Assembly: GCA_025331125.1 (NCBI GenBank)
Contig: JAOALB010000269.1
Span: forward strand, 2,501 to 40,449
Length of the DNA: 37,949 bases
Reading direction: 5' to 3'
DNA from: Mycogone perniciosa
Lineage: Eukaryota; Ascomycota; Sordariomycetes; Hypocreales; Hypocreaceae
Below the pieces are notes generated by a model, which was not told the DNA's origin, did not search any database, and saw nothing but the letters and a program-made list of their open reading frames with translations. Positions 19,761 through 31,900 of the stretch are shown here, piece after piece (position 1 is the stretch's first letter; each line of letters opens with the position of its first letter). Position numbers and translations under genes: made by a program.

Positions 19761-21538
19761 ATGTCCAAACGACACCTATTCAACTCACCTGATGGCCTTG
19801 TTAACAAGGCTCTGAGGGGTATCATCACATACAATCCTTTGCTTAGTCTCGACGAGACTAACAGAGTCGTCTACGACACTACCTATGACAAATCGAAAGT
19901 CACACTCATCAGCGGTGGTGGTTCCGGGCATGAGCCAGCATGGACGGGTTATGTTGGAAATAACATGCTCACAGCCTCTGTTCAAGGAGATATATTCGCA
20001 AGCCCCAGCACAAAGCAAATCCTGGCAGCGGTGGAAGCTGTTCCCAGTGACCAGGGAACCATTCTGGTCATCACAAACTACACCGGCGACTGCTTGCATT
20101 TTGGGCTAGCCAGCGAGAAAGCCAATGCTCAAGGTCACAACTGCCGAGTCATCATATGCGGTGACGATGTGTCCGTGGGTAAAAATAGAAGTATGGTCGG
20201 TCGTCGAGGTCTAGCGGGCCAAATTGGTGTCCTCAAGGTCGTGGGGGGAGCAGCCGGTGCTGGTGCCTCACTCGACGATGTTTATGACCTCGGCAAGGCA
20301 TTCTCAGAGCAAATTGTCTCTATCGCAGCAACTCTGGACCACTGCCACGTACCTGGACGAACGGAGCACGGCGTATTAGAGGAGAACGAAGTTGAACTTG
20401 GCACTGGACCTCACAACGAGCCTGGCTACAAGAAGTTGTCACCGGCACCATCAGCGTCTGAGCTTGTGGGACAGATCCTCAAGCACTGCTTAGACGAGAA
20501 CGACCCTGAGCGAGGGTACGTCAAGTTCAACCCTGGAGATGAGACAGTGCTGTTGATCAGCAACTTCGGTGGCATGTCGCATCTCGAGATGGGAGCACTG
20601 GTTGATGAAGTCCTTGAGCAGCTGGCACAGGATTGGAAGATCGAGCCCGTTCGTGTGTGCGCTGGCTTCCTAGAGACGTCACTTAACGCACCAGCTTTCT
20701 CTGTTTCCGTCATCAATTGACGGCTGCAGCAAAGAATTGCCGGTACTCCGCTGATGAGATTAAGGCTTTCTTTGATGTTAAGACGAACACTTTCTGGGAG
20801 TCCATGGCTGGTTCGCAGTCTCAGCGTCGCAGTCGCCAACAGCAGCTCGTCCATCTACCTAAAGAAGAGCGCAGGACAGTAGATGACAAGCGAGACTTGA
20901 AGGTTGATCCAGTACTTCTTGAGAAAATGCTTCGAACAGCTTGCAAGGATCTCATCCAAGCTGAGCCGGACCTCACCAAGTGGGACACCGTCATGGGAGA
21001 TGGTGATTGCGGCGAGACGCTTAAGACCGGAGCTACATCATTGCTCGCGGCACTTGATGAGGGCCTGGCTAAATATGGATCTGTCGTCAAGGTCTTGCTA
21101 GAGCTGGAGGAGATTGTTGATAGCAAAATGGGTGGAACCTTGGGTGGTATTCTGGGCATCTTTTTTGTCTCTCTGCGCGCTGCCGTCGAGAAGAACATTG
21201 AGCTTGCATCATCAAGTGGCGCTATTTCTCTCTGGGGCATTGCGTTAACAGCAGCCCTTGAGAATCTAAAGCGTTACACACCAGCCAAGGTCGGCGATCG
21301 CACAGTCATGGACACACTGATCCCCTTCGCCGTGGTCATGGGCAAGTCAGGCTTTGATGATAGTGTTGAGGCTGCTGTTGATGGGGCCGAGGCAACAAAG
21401 AGGATGAAGCCCAGACTGGGAAGGGCAACGTATATCGGAGGATCTAGCGATGGCAAAGATTTACCCCCTGACCCTGGTGCTTGGGGAGCTATGGTGGCCA
21501 TCCGGGGACTACAAGGTGGGCGTGTCGGCGCAACATGA
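19761..21538 (+). pseudogene. Dihydroxyacetone/L-erythrulose-type kinase with a 1-nt frameshift
   Basis: No intron is needed, but the coding frame changes once. The first part (19761-20717, 319 codons) is the DhaK domain, with SGGGSGHEP at residues 51-59, NYTGD near 106 and the conserved HCHVPG segment at 194-199. It then hits TGA at 20718. The second part (frame of 20717, to 21538) continues without loss: NLTAAAKN, then KTNTFWESMAGSQ, a linker, and the DhaL domain with GDGDCGETL and DPGAWG. One missing T in the AATTGA context at 20715-20720 explains the break, and the joined length of about 592 aa is normal for fungal DHA kinases. The family phosphorylates dihydroxyacetone or, in Yarrowia EYK1, L-erythrulose. 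The two isomerases next door favour erythrulose. The break is either a sequencing error in a homopolymer or a real recent mutation. I call it a pseudogene only because the frame is broken as given. Confidence 0.88.
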
Positions 21539-21733
21539 GGGTAGCGAGAGCATGTACAGAATATCTTCTTGATATTAGAAGTTGGTGCAATTAATATTTA
21601 CGTAATTATTCAATTTTAGTGGTAAGATATATTACTTCTTCTTGGGATATCTTGTGATTGAGGAACAACCAATACCTCACTAGTGAAGTCCAAAGCAATG
21701 ATATTCTCGAATCACCTCAAAAAGCAAGAACGT

Positions 21734-21752
21734 GACCCATTGGTGATGGGTC
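21734..21752. repeat. Short perfect hairpin
   Basis: Arms GACCCAT and ATGGGTC flank a 5-nt loop, about 195 bases past the kinase stop. Function is unknown; it may lie in a 3'UTR. Confidence 0.5.
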
Positions 21753-21852
21753 CTGAGCAGTTGAGCATGATCAATGGTTTTTTGGGGGTGACATATAGAC
21801 CGAATTTACTGATATTATTTCACATTCGGGGAGATATGCTTAACTTGATCGT

Positions 21853-21868
21853 GACTGACTGACTGACT
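21853..21868. repeat. GACT tetranucleotide microsatellite
   Basis: Four perfect tandem GACT units. Confidence 0.9.
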
Positions 21869-22033
21869 CAGACATGATGTCTTCGATCGGAACAAAGTCG
21901 CGGATCAAGTCTCACAACAAAACATTTAGCAAAAATTTCACGATCGAGACATAGGCGTTTGTCCCAACACGATACGAGTACGTGAAAGGAATAAAAACTG
22001 TCTTTCAATTTGTCTCGCGCTTACTTGTGTTAC

Positions 22034-22369
22034 ATGGCCCTCAACCCGCCCAGATGGCGTGAGTCCCTTCTCGTCAACAGATTTTGAGGATATTTAGCAC
22101 CACATCACAAGAGCGACGGTATCAAGGTTATTCTTCGCGACTCAGCTACGAGAATTGACCGGCCAGTGGTTAACAAGCTCAAGGACATGTATGTTTACTA
22201 GAGGTTGGGGGACATCATGGAGGGGCCACAAGAGGCTATCAAAAGTCTTCGAAAACAAGTGCTCCTTCGCCAGGCACCTGAAACAACTGAATCTAAAATT
22301 GATGATTGTATTATCTTTGGTTACAGGTCTCTATCGGTAAATCGAAACAGCCCTCGTGTCATAGAATGA
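22034..22369 (+). pseudogene. Candidate small gene or decayed gene remnant, family not recognised
   Basis: From ATG 22034, eight codons lead to a GTGAGT donor at 22059. Joining at the AG ending 22097 continues in frame as PPHHKSDGIKVILRDS. This frame meets TAG at 22199 but reopens at once to 22366. A second possible intron (GTATGT at 22189, AG at 22245, 57 nt) would remove the stop and give about 79 aa. The first intron would be only 39 nt, shorter than any other here, and a coding-like stretch (IPDVCNIGDKVSLLIVCETP, from about 22378) follows in another frame. Together this looks more like a damaged gene than a working one. I do not recognise the protein. Confidence 0.25.
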
Positions 22370-25233
22370 AAACCGCATTCCAGATGTTTGCAATATTGGT
22401 GATAAGGTTTCTCTTCTCATAGTGTGTGAAACGCCACTTCAGGTGGTACCAACTGAAACAATTGAAACGGCCACACGCGCAGGTGCCAATTCCAACTGAT
22501 CAGGGCGCACTTGATGAGCAGTGCGCGCTCTTCAGCGACAATACGAACAGGATCAAGAACATGCCCCGGAAACATTGGCATGGCATTGACAATTTGGCAT
22601 TGCTTTGGCGCTCAGCTGAGTAGGCAGAAGCAATCGTAGTCGCCGACGTGGCACAGCCTGGGCTGATCCCTCGTCGACGTTTACGGACCGATTACTCGTA
22701 CAATTCCTTGCAAAGTTGTACAAAGCAAGGGCGCTGTGCTGCACGGGCGATGGCAATGATGCATCTCATTTGCCATTGATCAAATACTACTCGTACTACT
22801 GGTCAGTCAGCAGCAAAGAATGTCTTGATCGGTCTTGTCCGGAGTGAGCGGCGGCCGCGGCTTCATCCGGGACCTTTGATCGTCACAGGGGTTGATCACT
22901 TGTGCAGTAATACGAAGTCGTAGTCCGTCAGGCTCTTGATTTAGGTATGTTCCTCGCGCCTTGCTTTTTGATTGACAGCGGAGGAATCGCCGAGCTCAAA
23001 ACGCCACAACGGCCATATCCTACTCATAAGTATATGTAGTTGGTTAGTATGAGGCGATGGTTGAGCGTATAGAAAGCCGCGGCCAAAGCTAGGAGCTTCC
23101 ATGGTTATTACACCCAAGCCACGTCCGTTTTCTTTCATTGAACAATGGGCAATTCTCCGTAGGCTGATCGATAATTTATCTTTAATTTCACAAGTTCAGC
23201 CGAAGGCAGCCCGAACCGGTTCACGGCCAAGCCTCCGGCTGCGCCATCAAACTTAGCTTGTAGACGGCTCATAGAAAATTTAGAATATTAAATGACATTT
23301 CCAGGAGTGCTCTGTGCTTTAGGTTTATTCACCGCCGCCGCGATTGCATACGAGTATGCGCGCGTTGCTTCGTTTCGTATAGGTTCTTTTTCTACGGAGT
23401 AGACTCCTCCCGAAAGGCTGCGGGGAGATCGGAGACACGGCGATAAGCAGAGATGACAAGCAGTCTGCCGTCAAGAGAACCAGTTCGGTCAACTAGTGGC
23501 TGGCTGGCTGTCCCTACACGGTGCTGGGCATCCCAAATGGGATATATCGACTTACGTGAAGGCACACCATGCTGCTGGTCTCACCCTTCATGTCATATTC
23601 GCCCAAAGCCCGGTTGGTCGTCTTCTGAGACAAGAGGGCCTTCCCTCGGACTCTATTCGAGCTCGGCATCGTTGATTTGACAGCTCCATGTCTCACCCAG
23701 CACGGCCTCTGCCGCCATAGGGCAAGACATTTGGGTCCCCTCCCTAGTCAGCATCCCCCATGTCCAGTCAAGCAAGGGGCTTAATAGTGCGTGCCAACGC
23801 CCCCTTCAAAACGGCCTTCAAGAGACACGCCCTGCCAGGGGGGTGAGAACTACGACACGGCTGGAGGCGAATAAGGGCCATGAACAACAGCCGGCGCTAG
23901 CAAATGGGTCCTTGGCGTCATCTGCACAGGGCTCGCATCCCAAGGCGTAAGCCGGTCTGTTGGTTGGATTCAGGTGCCCCCAGGCTCCTTGCGGGTACCC
24001 AAGATCCTAAGAAGATCGCGCCTCAAGCCCCAAGCCTCACCGGACGAGGGCTCTCCTGGAGTCCGCCGCTCTGTGCTCTGTTTTGTTGACGGCACCATCC
24101 GGTCGGCGTTAAACTCTCCCAACGCCGCAGACGCGGGCTCACGTTTTTCTTCCTTTTTTTCGTAATAGAGAATGTTGCCAAGAAAAAAAGTAGCGACAGC
24201 CCGTCCTGTGCCTAATGCCCTAACACTTTCCTGCTCGTATTATTGGCACGAGTGCGTACGAAGCACATTGTCTGCACACCGCGTGTGCACGCTCCTCTTC
24301 TTGTTCCCCTTGGATGCCCGCTCTCCCACAAACTCTCAACCAGTGTTGTATGCATAGTGATGAGTATTGGCAACGGGTGACGAATCCTTGTGATCCCCAC
24401 CCTGTGATGGTGTGTTAGGAGCGGACCAACTTGGTGGTTGGCTCAATAATAGCCGATCATGAAAAGAGCATCACGGGATACATATCGCGAGGTGATAACT
24501 GGCTGAGAGGTGATGGTGATGGTGATCAACGTACAGAAAGGATCACCGAGGGTCGAGTCATACGAATGCTTCAAAAGTCCAACAGCCAGTGCAGATGTGG
24601 CGTTCATGTTCATACGTTACTCGTAGACTTCTCGCCCAGTAAGCTAGCCCTCTCGGTAATTTCTCTTCTAGGGAGGATGTACTGATACCCCCGAACATCC
24701 TTGTGTCTGATCATCCAGAATCTGCATGCAGGTGAAAAGCTTGTGGCAGATCCGTGCATGGGCATAACCAAGACTGGAAGTGAATGCTTGCCTTCTCACG
24801 ACGGGGACGTATCAGAAGTTGCATGACCACTAGTCAGTGCATACAGAAACATCATTCAAATCTCGTGTTCATCGCTCAAAGGTGTAGGGCGTACAAAGAA
24901 GGCAAGTAGTATCATGTTGGTCAATTCATGCAATCATGTACGAAGTACGTGATGCCTATTCGTACTGAGACCACCCTCCCAACCTTCCAAGGATCTTCAT
25001 GCCTAACCCCACGCAGAGTGACGACTATTTCATATACGTAACAAGTATTGCTACTTTTACCATCCTCACTGTGATGCCTATCCAGGTACTAATTAAGCCA
25101 AATTTGGAAGTTGTTGGTTCTTCAATACCGAAGCGATCAATCTTCTCCATATGATATATGATCAACCCAAGTTTATTGCTGGTGTGTATCTAGTCCATAT
25201 TCTGGACGCCTCACAGAACACTATACTCGTACA

Positions 25234-25919
25234 TTACTCAGACTCCAGTTTTGCATATGGGTTGTTTAGCTCGGGGCTTGATGATTGTTGAGGAAGAAAC
25301 GGCGTCCATATCTTCCAATAAATCTCCTGCCACTCAAGGCTGATATTCGGTGGTGGTGATGGATGATGGGGACCAACACGAGGTCCTTCTGGAGGCTCTC
25401 TCAGCCAAATGCGATATGAAAACTTCATACCTTCACGGAATGGTTTGAATAGTGCCACGGTACTACGATCCTGCCCGCGGGTGCTCAGTCTTGCCGAGGC
25501 TTCCGCGCCGTCTGCCATAGTCATGAAGTCAAGCTTCCCTAGTGCCCTACCGCCGATGATATTTGTTTCCAGTGAAGGTGCGTAAATCACCCGTGTCAAT
25601 CGTAGCTTCACATAGCGCGGAGGTCCTTCTTCGCTTGGAAGGGAAACGCGAACTGGCAAAATAACGGTACCGATGCCGAGAACAGGTATTAGACTTTGAC
25701 CTCCCAAGCTCAAAATGTTACGATCGCGCAGAATTGAGCTTATTGGCATGTAATCACTCTCGAACCATTCGCGATTCTTAGCCACGCTGGTTTGTCTTAG
25801 TGCTTCTGCCTGTGTGCGTTACATATGATTTGTAGCTTGAGTTGGGGGCATGCTCACTGAACATCACTTGTAGCAGAGAATATCCAGTCTGGACAGAGGT
25901 TGGTGTTATTTGCGTTCAT
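25234..25919 (-). CDS. Stand-alone copia-Pol-like beta-barrel (retropepsin-like) protein
   Basis: Exons 25919-25858 and 25795-25234 give 207 aa. The intron runs from a GTGAGC donor at 25857 to CTAAG at 25796. Only this acceptor keeps the frame and joins WIFSATSDV to VAKNREWFESDYMPI. The pattern W-hydrophobic-S, then VAKNREWF, then VLGIGTVILPV, then LTRVIYAPSLETNIIGG, matches the retropepsin-like beta-barrel region of copia/TNT1-type Pol polyproteins (Pol_BBD). Many filamentous fungi carry such a domain as a separate small protein. The aspartic-protease triad D-S/T-G expected after the first Trp is not present (SATSD instead), so protease activity is unlikely. No integrase, reverse transcriptase or LTR is visible nearby. 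Function is unknown. The family is fairly sure, the splice model less so. Confidence 0.65.
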
Positions 25920-28900
25920 TATTGTGATATTGGGAGAATCCAGTGGTTGTGAGCTCTCGGTTTTAACAAATTGATTTATCTGGGGTTGTTGGAAAAGAAC
26001 ATACCCTTCTACGTGGCGTTCCATGGCCATTATATGGGATTTCGAGTGATGACATTCAGGTCACCCAAGCACAATACTTTGGTTGCCTTTGTAAACCAGT
26101 GAATATATGAGCTCTGCAGATGTTCACCTATCAGAAGCAGCAGTGAACTTGCTACGTCGGAAGAATTGATGGTACTCATCCGTGCATCAAAGTCGCACAT
26201 CGTCACTCTATTGTCACCTATGCCATCTATAGTACCGAATATTCAGATAGTTGAGAAAAATGACGGTGTCTCACCATGGTGACCACTGACCATCTCGCAA
26301 CAGCACACGACGAGTACCTATAGGTAGTGGGATGTTAACTTGCCGAGAACACCAATTCATACCCTATACCGAGGACATAGGATAATCCACGGAGCAAAGA
26401 TTTCGCCGTTCATCATCCAGTATCTAAGTGATTCAGTATCGTCTTGTGTTAAAATACTATGATTCGAGCGGCTATGAGAATGTGGGTAGTCAGGTGTGGC
26501 GTCCTATGCTATGTCAACAATTCGTTCAATGAACGGAATCCGTAATAAATGACAACCGTAATGCGGCGCAACGCACAGGCATTTAGGTGAAATTACTACG
26601 AAGTAGTACTGCTATGAGTAATAAGTTTGGCCTGCAGCTCTTTCCGACACGAAAACGCGCTTGGAAGATTTCTCTTTATGCCTTGCGAGATTTCTGCTCG
26701 GACTCCTCGCAAGTGCCGTAGTCAGCCTAAGATTCCCAATGTAGGCATCTGTCATATACGACAAAAATACTGCTGCACATCAGCTTCATGAGTATACATT
26801 TGGAAGTTCCTATTGAGGTTGAGAGTACCGCGCAGGATAGCCTTGTAGATCTCAGCGGCGTTGATATCTCGTTGGACGAGCCGTCGGGTTGTAGCCTGAG
26901 TCGAAACCCGGGACTCTTGATTTTGGACATTTCTTGAAGTCGGCTAGGGCGGGAAAGAATAGTGGTATGTTCGGATTGCGTTGTCGAAAGGGATCTGGAT
27001 CAATCGGCACCGAGCGAGACATTGTTCTCGAAACTTAAAACCTAGACGCGTTACAATGACATTGTTTGACCTGTAACATCCCAAAACTTGTTGATAAGCA
27101 TCCACCACAATCCATGTACTCCGTGGATGACTTAGAGATATCATCTGTCGCCGACCCGGCCGCGGGAGCCGCCACCACCAGTACTACCGTCTCCAACGGC
27201 CGGACGACGACGACGACGGCGATAACGACGAACACGACAACTGTCGGCCGTCTGCCAGCATCCCGGCCCCGACCTCTGCGGGGCAGCTGGGAGCCGGAGC
27301 CGGAGCCGAGCCGCCTGAAGCTGTCGAATAGCTCGTCGTCATGTGAGGTGAGCTAACACAAAGTGATCACCGGACCACTCGCATAAATCGTCAAGTGGGA
27401 CCCTTAACCAGGCTCCCCTGACCGACCTAGGATCTATCGCCGTCTGGAGAACGGCTGTTCCTCGCCCGGAGTACAAAGGCAGTGCTCCCTGTCCCGCACG
27501 CCAAATTGGGAGTTGCCAAAATGCTCGTCTGTTAGATATCATATATCATATTCTGCAGGTTGTGGTTCTTGGCTGTAAAACGATTGGTCACTTGCAGGGT
27601 TAGCGGAGTAAACGCAGTTGACATATTACTACTCCGTACCACTGTATCTTGCGGCCAGCTTCTGTACGTAATGTAGATCCGGGCAGGGATCTAGGCTAGA
27701 TTTTCTTCTCTGCTGAATTTTTACTTGAGCTTGATTGTGTGTTCCATGCGCCGTAGTTTGCGAACCTTGCGAGAACCCATACAGATCCTCCACGTGGAAT
27801 GAATGGTAAACCCGCAAGGCCAGTGCTCCATGAGCAAGACATTTGCTCAACGCCAATCTCGGTATCACAGAATTTGAGATGATGCTGCGAGCAGCTACGT
27901 GATCCCCTGGGCATAGCTAAAATGTTACCTACTGGAAACAAGCCCCCCAGCACCAAGGGGTGCGTCAGCACAGACGGGGTAGGTAAGGTGTGGGTATGAC
28001 AAATCACACAGGTGGGTAGAACTAGAATCTCGGCGATCTGACACCTTCCCCTTGCTTGTCTGAGATTTCGCTGTGCTTGGGTTGGACAGGAGGCGCGTGT
28101 AGGCCCAATAAGCTCAGAAGACGAGGTCTGGCTTGATATCAAAGCTGTACGAGCGGTGATACTTGGATGAACACCCCTTTGGCTCGGGGTTTTCTCCGTA
28201 GTGATCGTTATAGTACTCGTACTCATAAAATGTAAATGTGATCGGTAACTTGATACTGGGCTTGCAGGTCGTCGACAAAATTAACCAACCAGGCTTCGAC
28301 CCCGAAGGCTGGGGTCACACAACCACGAAACACCCCGCACTCTGCTCTTGGACTTCTTGTTTGTCTCTTTTGCACCAACAGCGCCAACCAAATGTGCAAA
28401 TCCAGGCTTTAGTAGTAGTGCTTCGTAGGTGGGTGGTTCTGAGAATCCGGCTTCTGGGGCCGTCGTCTTGTTGAAAAGCCTCACTGCGACATCGAGACAA
28501 CGTTTATTCATGAGGCACAACAGCAACCACTGACTGGTCCAAACCCGAGTCTGAGGGGATGTGGCTGTGAACGCGATTTCGTGCATTGCGAATGTCTCAA
28601 CAAATCTAAATCGGTGCAAGTACCGAATACTGCTTGATACATATTAGAGTTATTTTGAGAGTCCCTACGGGATATTTACCGACATGTTGCGTATCTCGAT
28701 GAAGGAAACGAAACAAGTCTGCTGTGGCATTGCTAGAATGGTAAAAAGCCTCTTTTTGGTGGCCCCAGTCGACTGGGGCCGGGCCGCAAATGAGAAGCGT
28801 GTTAAACTGAACTAAAAGACGTCTGTTCGCCGAATCGGGCTTCTTCGGCAACAAAGCGAAGATCTTTGTACGAGTACTCTTCAGTTTCACGATGGCGGTT

Positions 28901-31900
28901 CGTTGCACAACGTCATATCGTGTTGGCTTCCTCTCTTGGGCATGTATCTACTTCGTACGATAGTATTATTTGGTAGCCAAAGCTGGGTGGTTGTTGAAGG
29001 AACAGACCTCATCCGGGAGCTGGGATCCAATGCTAGTCTAACGTCGAGCCGGTCTCTTGGGGACGCCGGTGTGGCACTTAAGCGAGGAACGCTTGTGGCT
29101 ACGAGTACCGTTAGTGCAAGGTGGGCAGCAATACGAAGCTCTTTGGGAGAAAGGCTTGAAATAGGGGCGAGACGCGGAAAGGGGCAGCAATACGAAGTAC
29201 ACACAAGATGCATTACTCCTAAGTGTTGAGATCTCACTTCCCTTGCTCCTTAATGGACGAAGTACGTACTTCGTATCTTTCCAGTAAACGCACAGACAAC
29301 CTTTTGGGCTTAAGGGATTTTCCGGGGTATGTACATACTTGTCCAGGTCAATGTAACCGCGCACTAGCACTGTCAGGAAAAATGACATTGTCATCAGGGA
29401 TAGCGGGCGACATGGGTAGAAAGCGCTTCTTATCGCCGATCCCGCCTGATTTAACTTGTTTATTGTGAATAGGTAGAAGTACGGAGTAGTGGTTTGCGTA
29501 TACAAAGTACTCGTAAACGAAAGAGCTCTTGTGTCTTTCAATGTGTCTTTAAGGTTTCGACTCCATTGTATCGCTTTCATGGCTTGATATACCCTTCGTA
29601 GCTGAGGACGTGATGTTCAGCAGCAGCACCTAGGTATTGCCCTGGTCTCATACACAGACGGCCGCTAGGGAGGCTCCTAATTGCCGACATCCTTCGAGGA
29701 CCTGTTACTCTGTTACTCCCGTAGTAATATGTAGTACTCCGTACTCCATATTTTGACCGGAAATAATGGAAAATCCTTTTCCGTAGATACGAGTACCTAG
29801 TGGTAGTAATAGTAGATCCAGGGATACTGTCGGAGATAGATCCAGATAGCGAGCCCCGTCGCCAACTAACAAGCCTGGTCAGCATGACGACATTCTACAT
29901 GGAAAAAGCCGTAGCCGACCTGGCTCCCTCGGGAGTTGGGTGTGACAGTAGTAGTAGTGCTTCATACTAGTCGCAGCAACTCGTGCGTTGATGAAGAATT
30001 GCTCGCCGACATTCATTTCATTTTCAGCTGCTAGGACCAACATTGGGCCAGACACCATCCGACCCAGCGTCTTGGTACCATGTCAACCAGCCCATTCTAT
30101 TGGGAACAAGGCCAGAGTCAGGGAGGTACAGCCGGGTGTCACTGCATCGCGTGGCGGCCAGCGCGCGTCGATGAGCTCCTTGATGAGATGAGACAAGAAA
30201 TCGCTAGGCAAAGCGCGAGATCTGCGCACAGCGACGTGCGTGCGACTCCAACGTGCATGATCTCTCGAGAACCAACAGAGAGCCTCATACACCAGCGTCG
30301 CTCAATGCTTTCGCCTCGAGCATCTCGGCTCGTTGCCGCGATATGAATAGCATAGCCGTGGATCGACCTCGAGGGCGATACGATTCGGCCCGCAGCCTTA
30401 AGTCTATGTCGTGAAGTGAGGTGTTATGGTAACACGTACTCTATACGTCACACACTCTTTCCAGCACCTGCCCTTCTTAGTAGATGCTTCGATATCTGGC
30501 CACATTGTCCCTCAGTAAAAATAATGCCGCTCTTTCAACTGTGTTGGGTGAGAAATCCCGATACTATGACACTATACCGGTTACTTTTCATATCGTTACG
30601 ACCAACCCGAGCCAAATCGGTAGATGTTCTCGGCACTTGTATTACATCTGCCATTTGGGAGGGGCAAAGGGGAAAACAATGAATGCACATAAAGATACGA
30701 CGTATAAGCGAAATTGTGGTCACGGCGGCATTGAGCTACATACATACTTCGTAGTGGTATACAATTCATGATTCTGTGCTTGGCCGTCTGTTCGCAGCTC
30801 GACAACATCGTAACCGTCAACGTATCAAAGCTTTGGGGATGGAACCTCGGCTTAACCGCAGTAATCCTTGCAAGGGCGTTATTGACCAACCCTATTCAGA
30901 AACGCACCACTTAATGGCTCAACCAACACCCGATATTCTTCTTTCGATATCTGCTGCTGACCTTGGATTCCTTCCTCTACGACTCCGTAATTCGGAGAAA
31001 AGCAGATAAGGGGGGGTAAGAGGAGGGTCGGAAATCAAGGGGGGGGGATGAGGCAAGAAGAGGCATGTACGCCAAGGTGCCAAGAAAACACTCCATTACG
31101 AAATAAATGATAAGTATTTATATTGCATGCCTGAGTTTCTTGTGTTGCTCGTGGATCGTAGCAAGAGCGAGGCAAGGCCACGAAAAATGTACATGTTCAA
31201 GGCTCGGGAGGCTTAGTTTGCTTCTCGTGGAGATGTCTTCAGCTGAGCCTACCCACTTGAAGCTGGTGTGGTGACATGAGATAACCTCAGTCTATTCACA
31301 CAGCCTCGTGGGAGGGTCAGACAATAAACGTTGTGAGATGCCGAAAGACGGCGTGATTAGAAACAAAAGGCCTGGAGCTCGGGAGTGCCACAAGAAGAGA
31401 TCCGGGCAATACTACTTACTACGTGCTGTAACGAGGAGGGTAGGGCGTAAGCAGCTAACGAGGAGATGGCGAGGATTTTCCAGATCGAGGCATAGTTGAG
31501 AGGCAGAGAGAGCATCGGGAAGGACAAGTGACCCAATGACATAGCGCGCTGGACGCCCGCGTGGCCCCCCTTCGGGTTTCTGCTTCATCTTTGCCGGCCA
31601 GAGCCCATCCTATCGGGGCGGTTGCACTCGGGATGTGTCGCGTACCCGATGGGCGTCTCATAGCGGATATGGCACCCCCATTGCGATCTTTGGAAGAGAA
31701 CGCGGGGCAAGTTGAAGAAGACGGACACGCCCAGGCCTACTTTTAGACATTCTTACTACATAGAGTAGAGAAGGACGAAGTACATATGTGCTTGCAGTGA
31801 ATGTAGGGTAATAATAAACTGAAGCCGGATCCTGCATTTCGAAGACAATCATACAGCTACCCTAATAAGGTCAAACATATGGGATAGCTCGCGCGATACT

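Larger units (their letters stand above)
21539..25233. other. Gene-poor region downstream of the kinase
   Basis: About 3.7 kb. I found one weak candidate small gene or relic (22034-22369), a short hairpin (21734-21752), a GACT microsatellite (21853-21868), one TACGGAGTA (23393) and one TACGAAGTA (24939). The GC-rich part at 23450-24100 has several short open frames without any recognisable feature. No tRNA or transposase was recognised. Confidence 0.4.

Noticed and set aside
20650..20760. An intron joining the two halves of the kinase
   Set aside because: Every GT...AG pair that joins the frames is either under 36 nt or would delete the conserved FLETSLNAPAFSVSV segment, while conserved residues run right up to the break on both sides.
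27696..28226. 176-codon minus-strand open frame
   Set aside because: Serine/threonine/cysteine-rich translation without domain or splice support; overlapping open frames on the other strand are equally long.
29038..29580. 180-codon minus-strand open frame
   Set aside because: Irregular composition, no family motif, and it crosses several TACTTCGTA-type motifs that otherwise stay in non-coding DNA.
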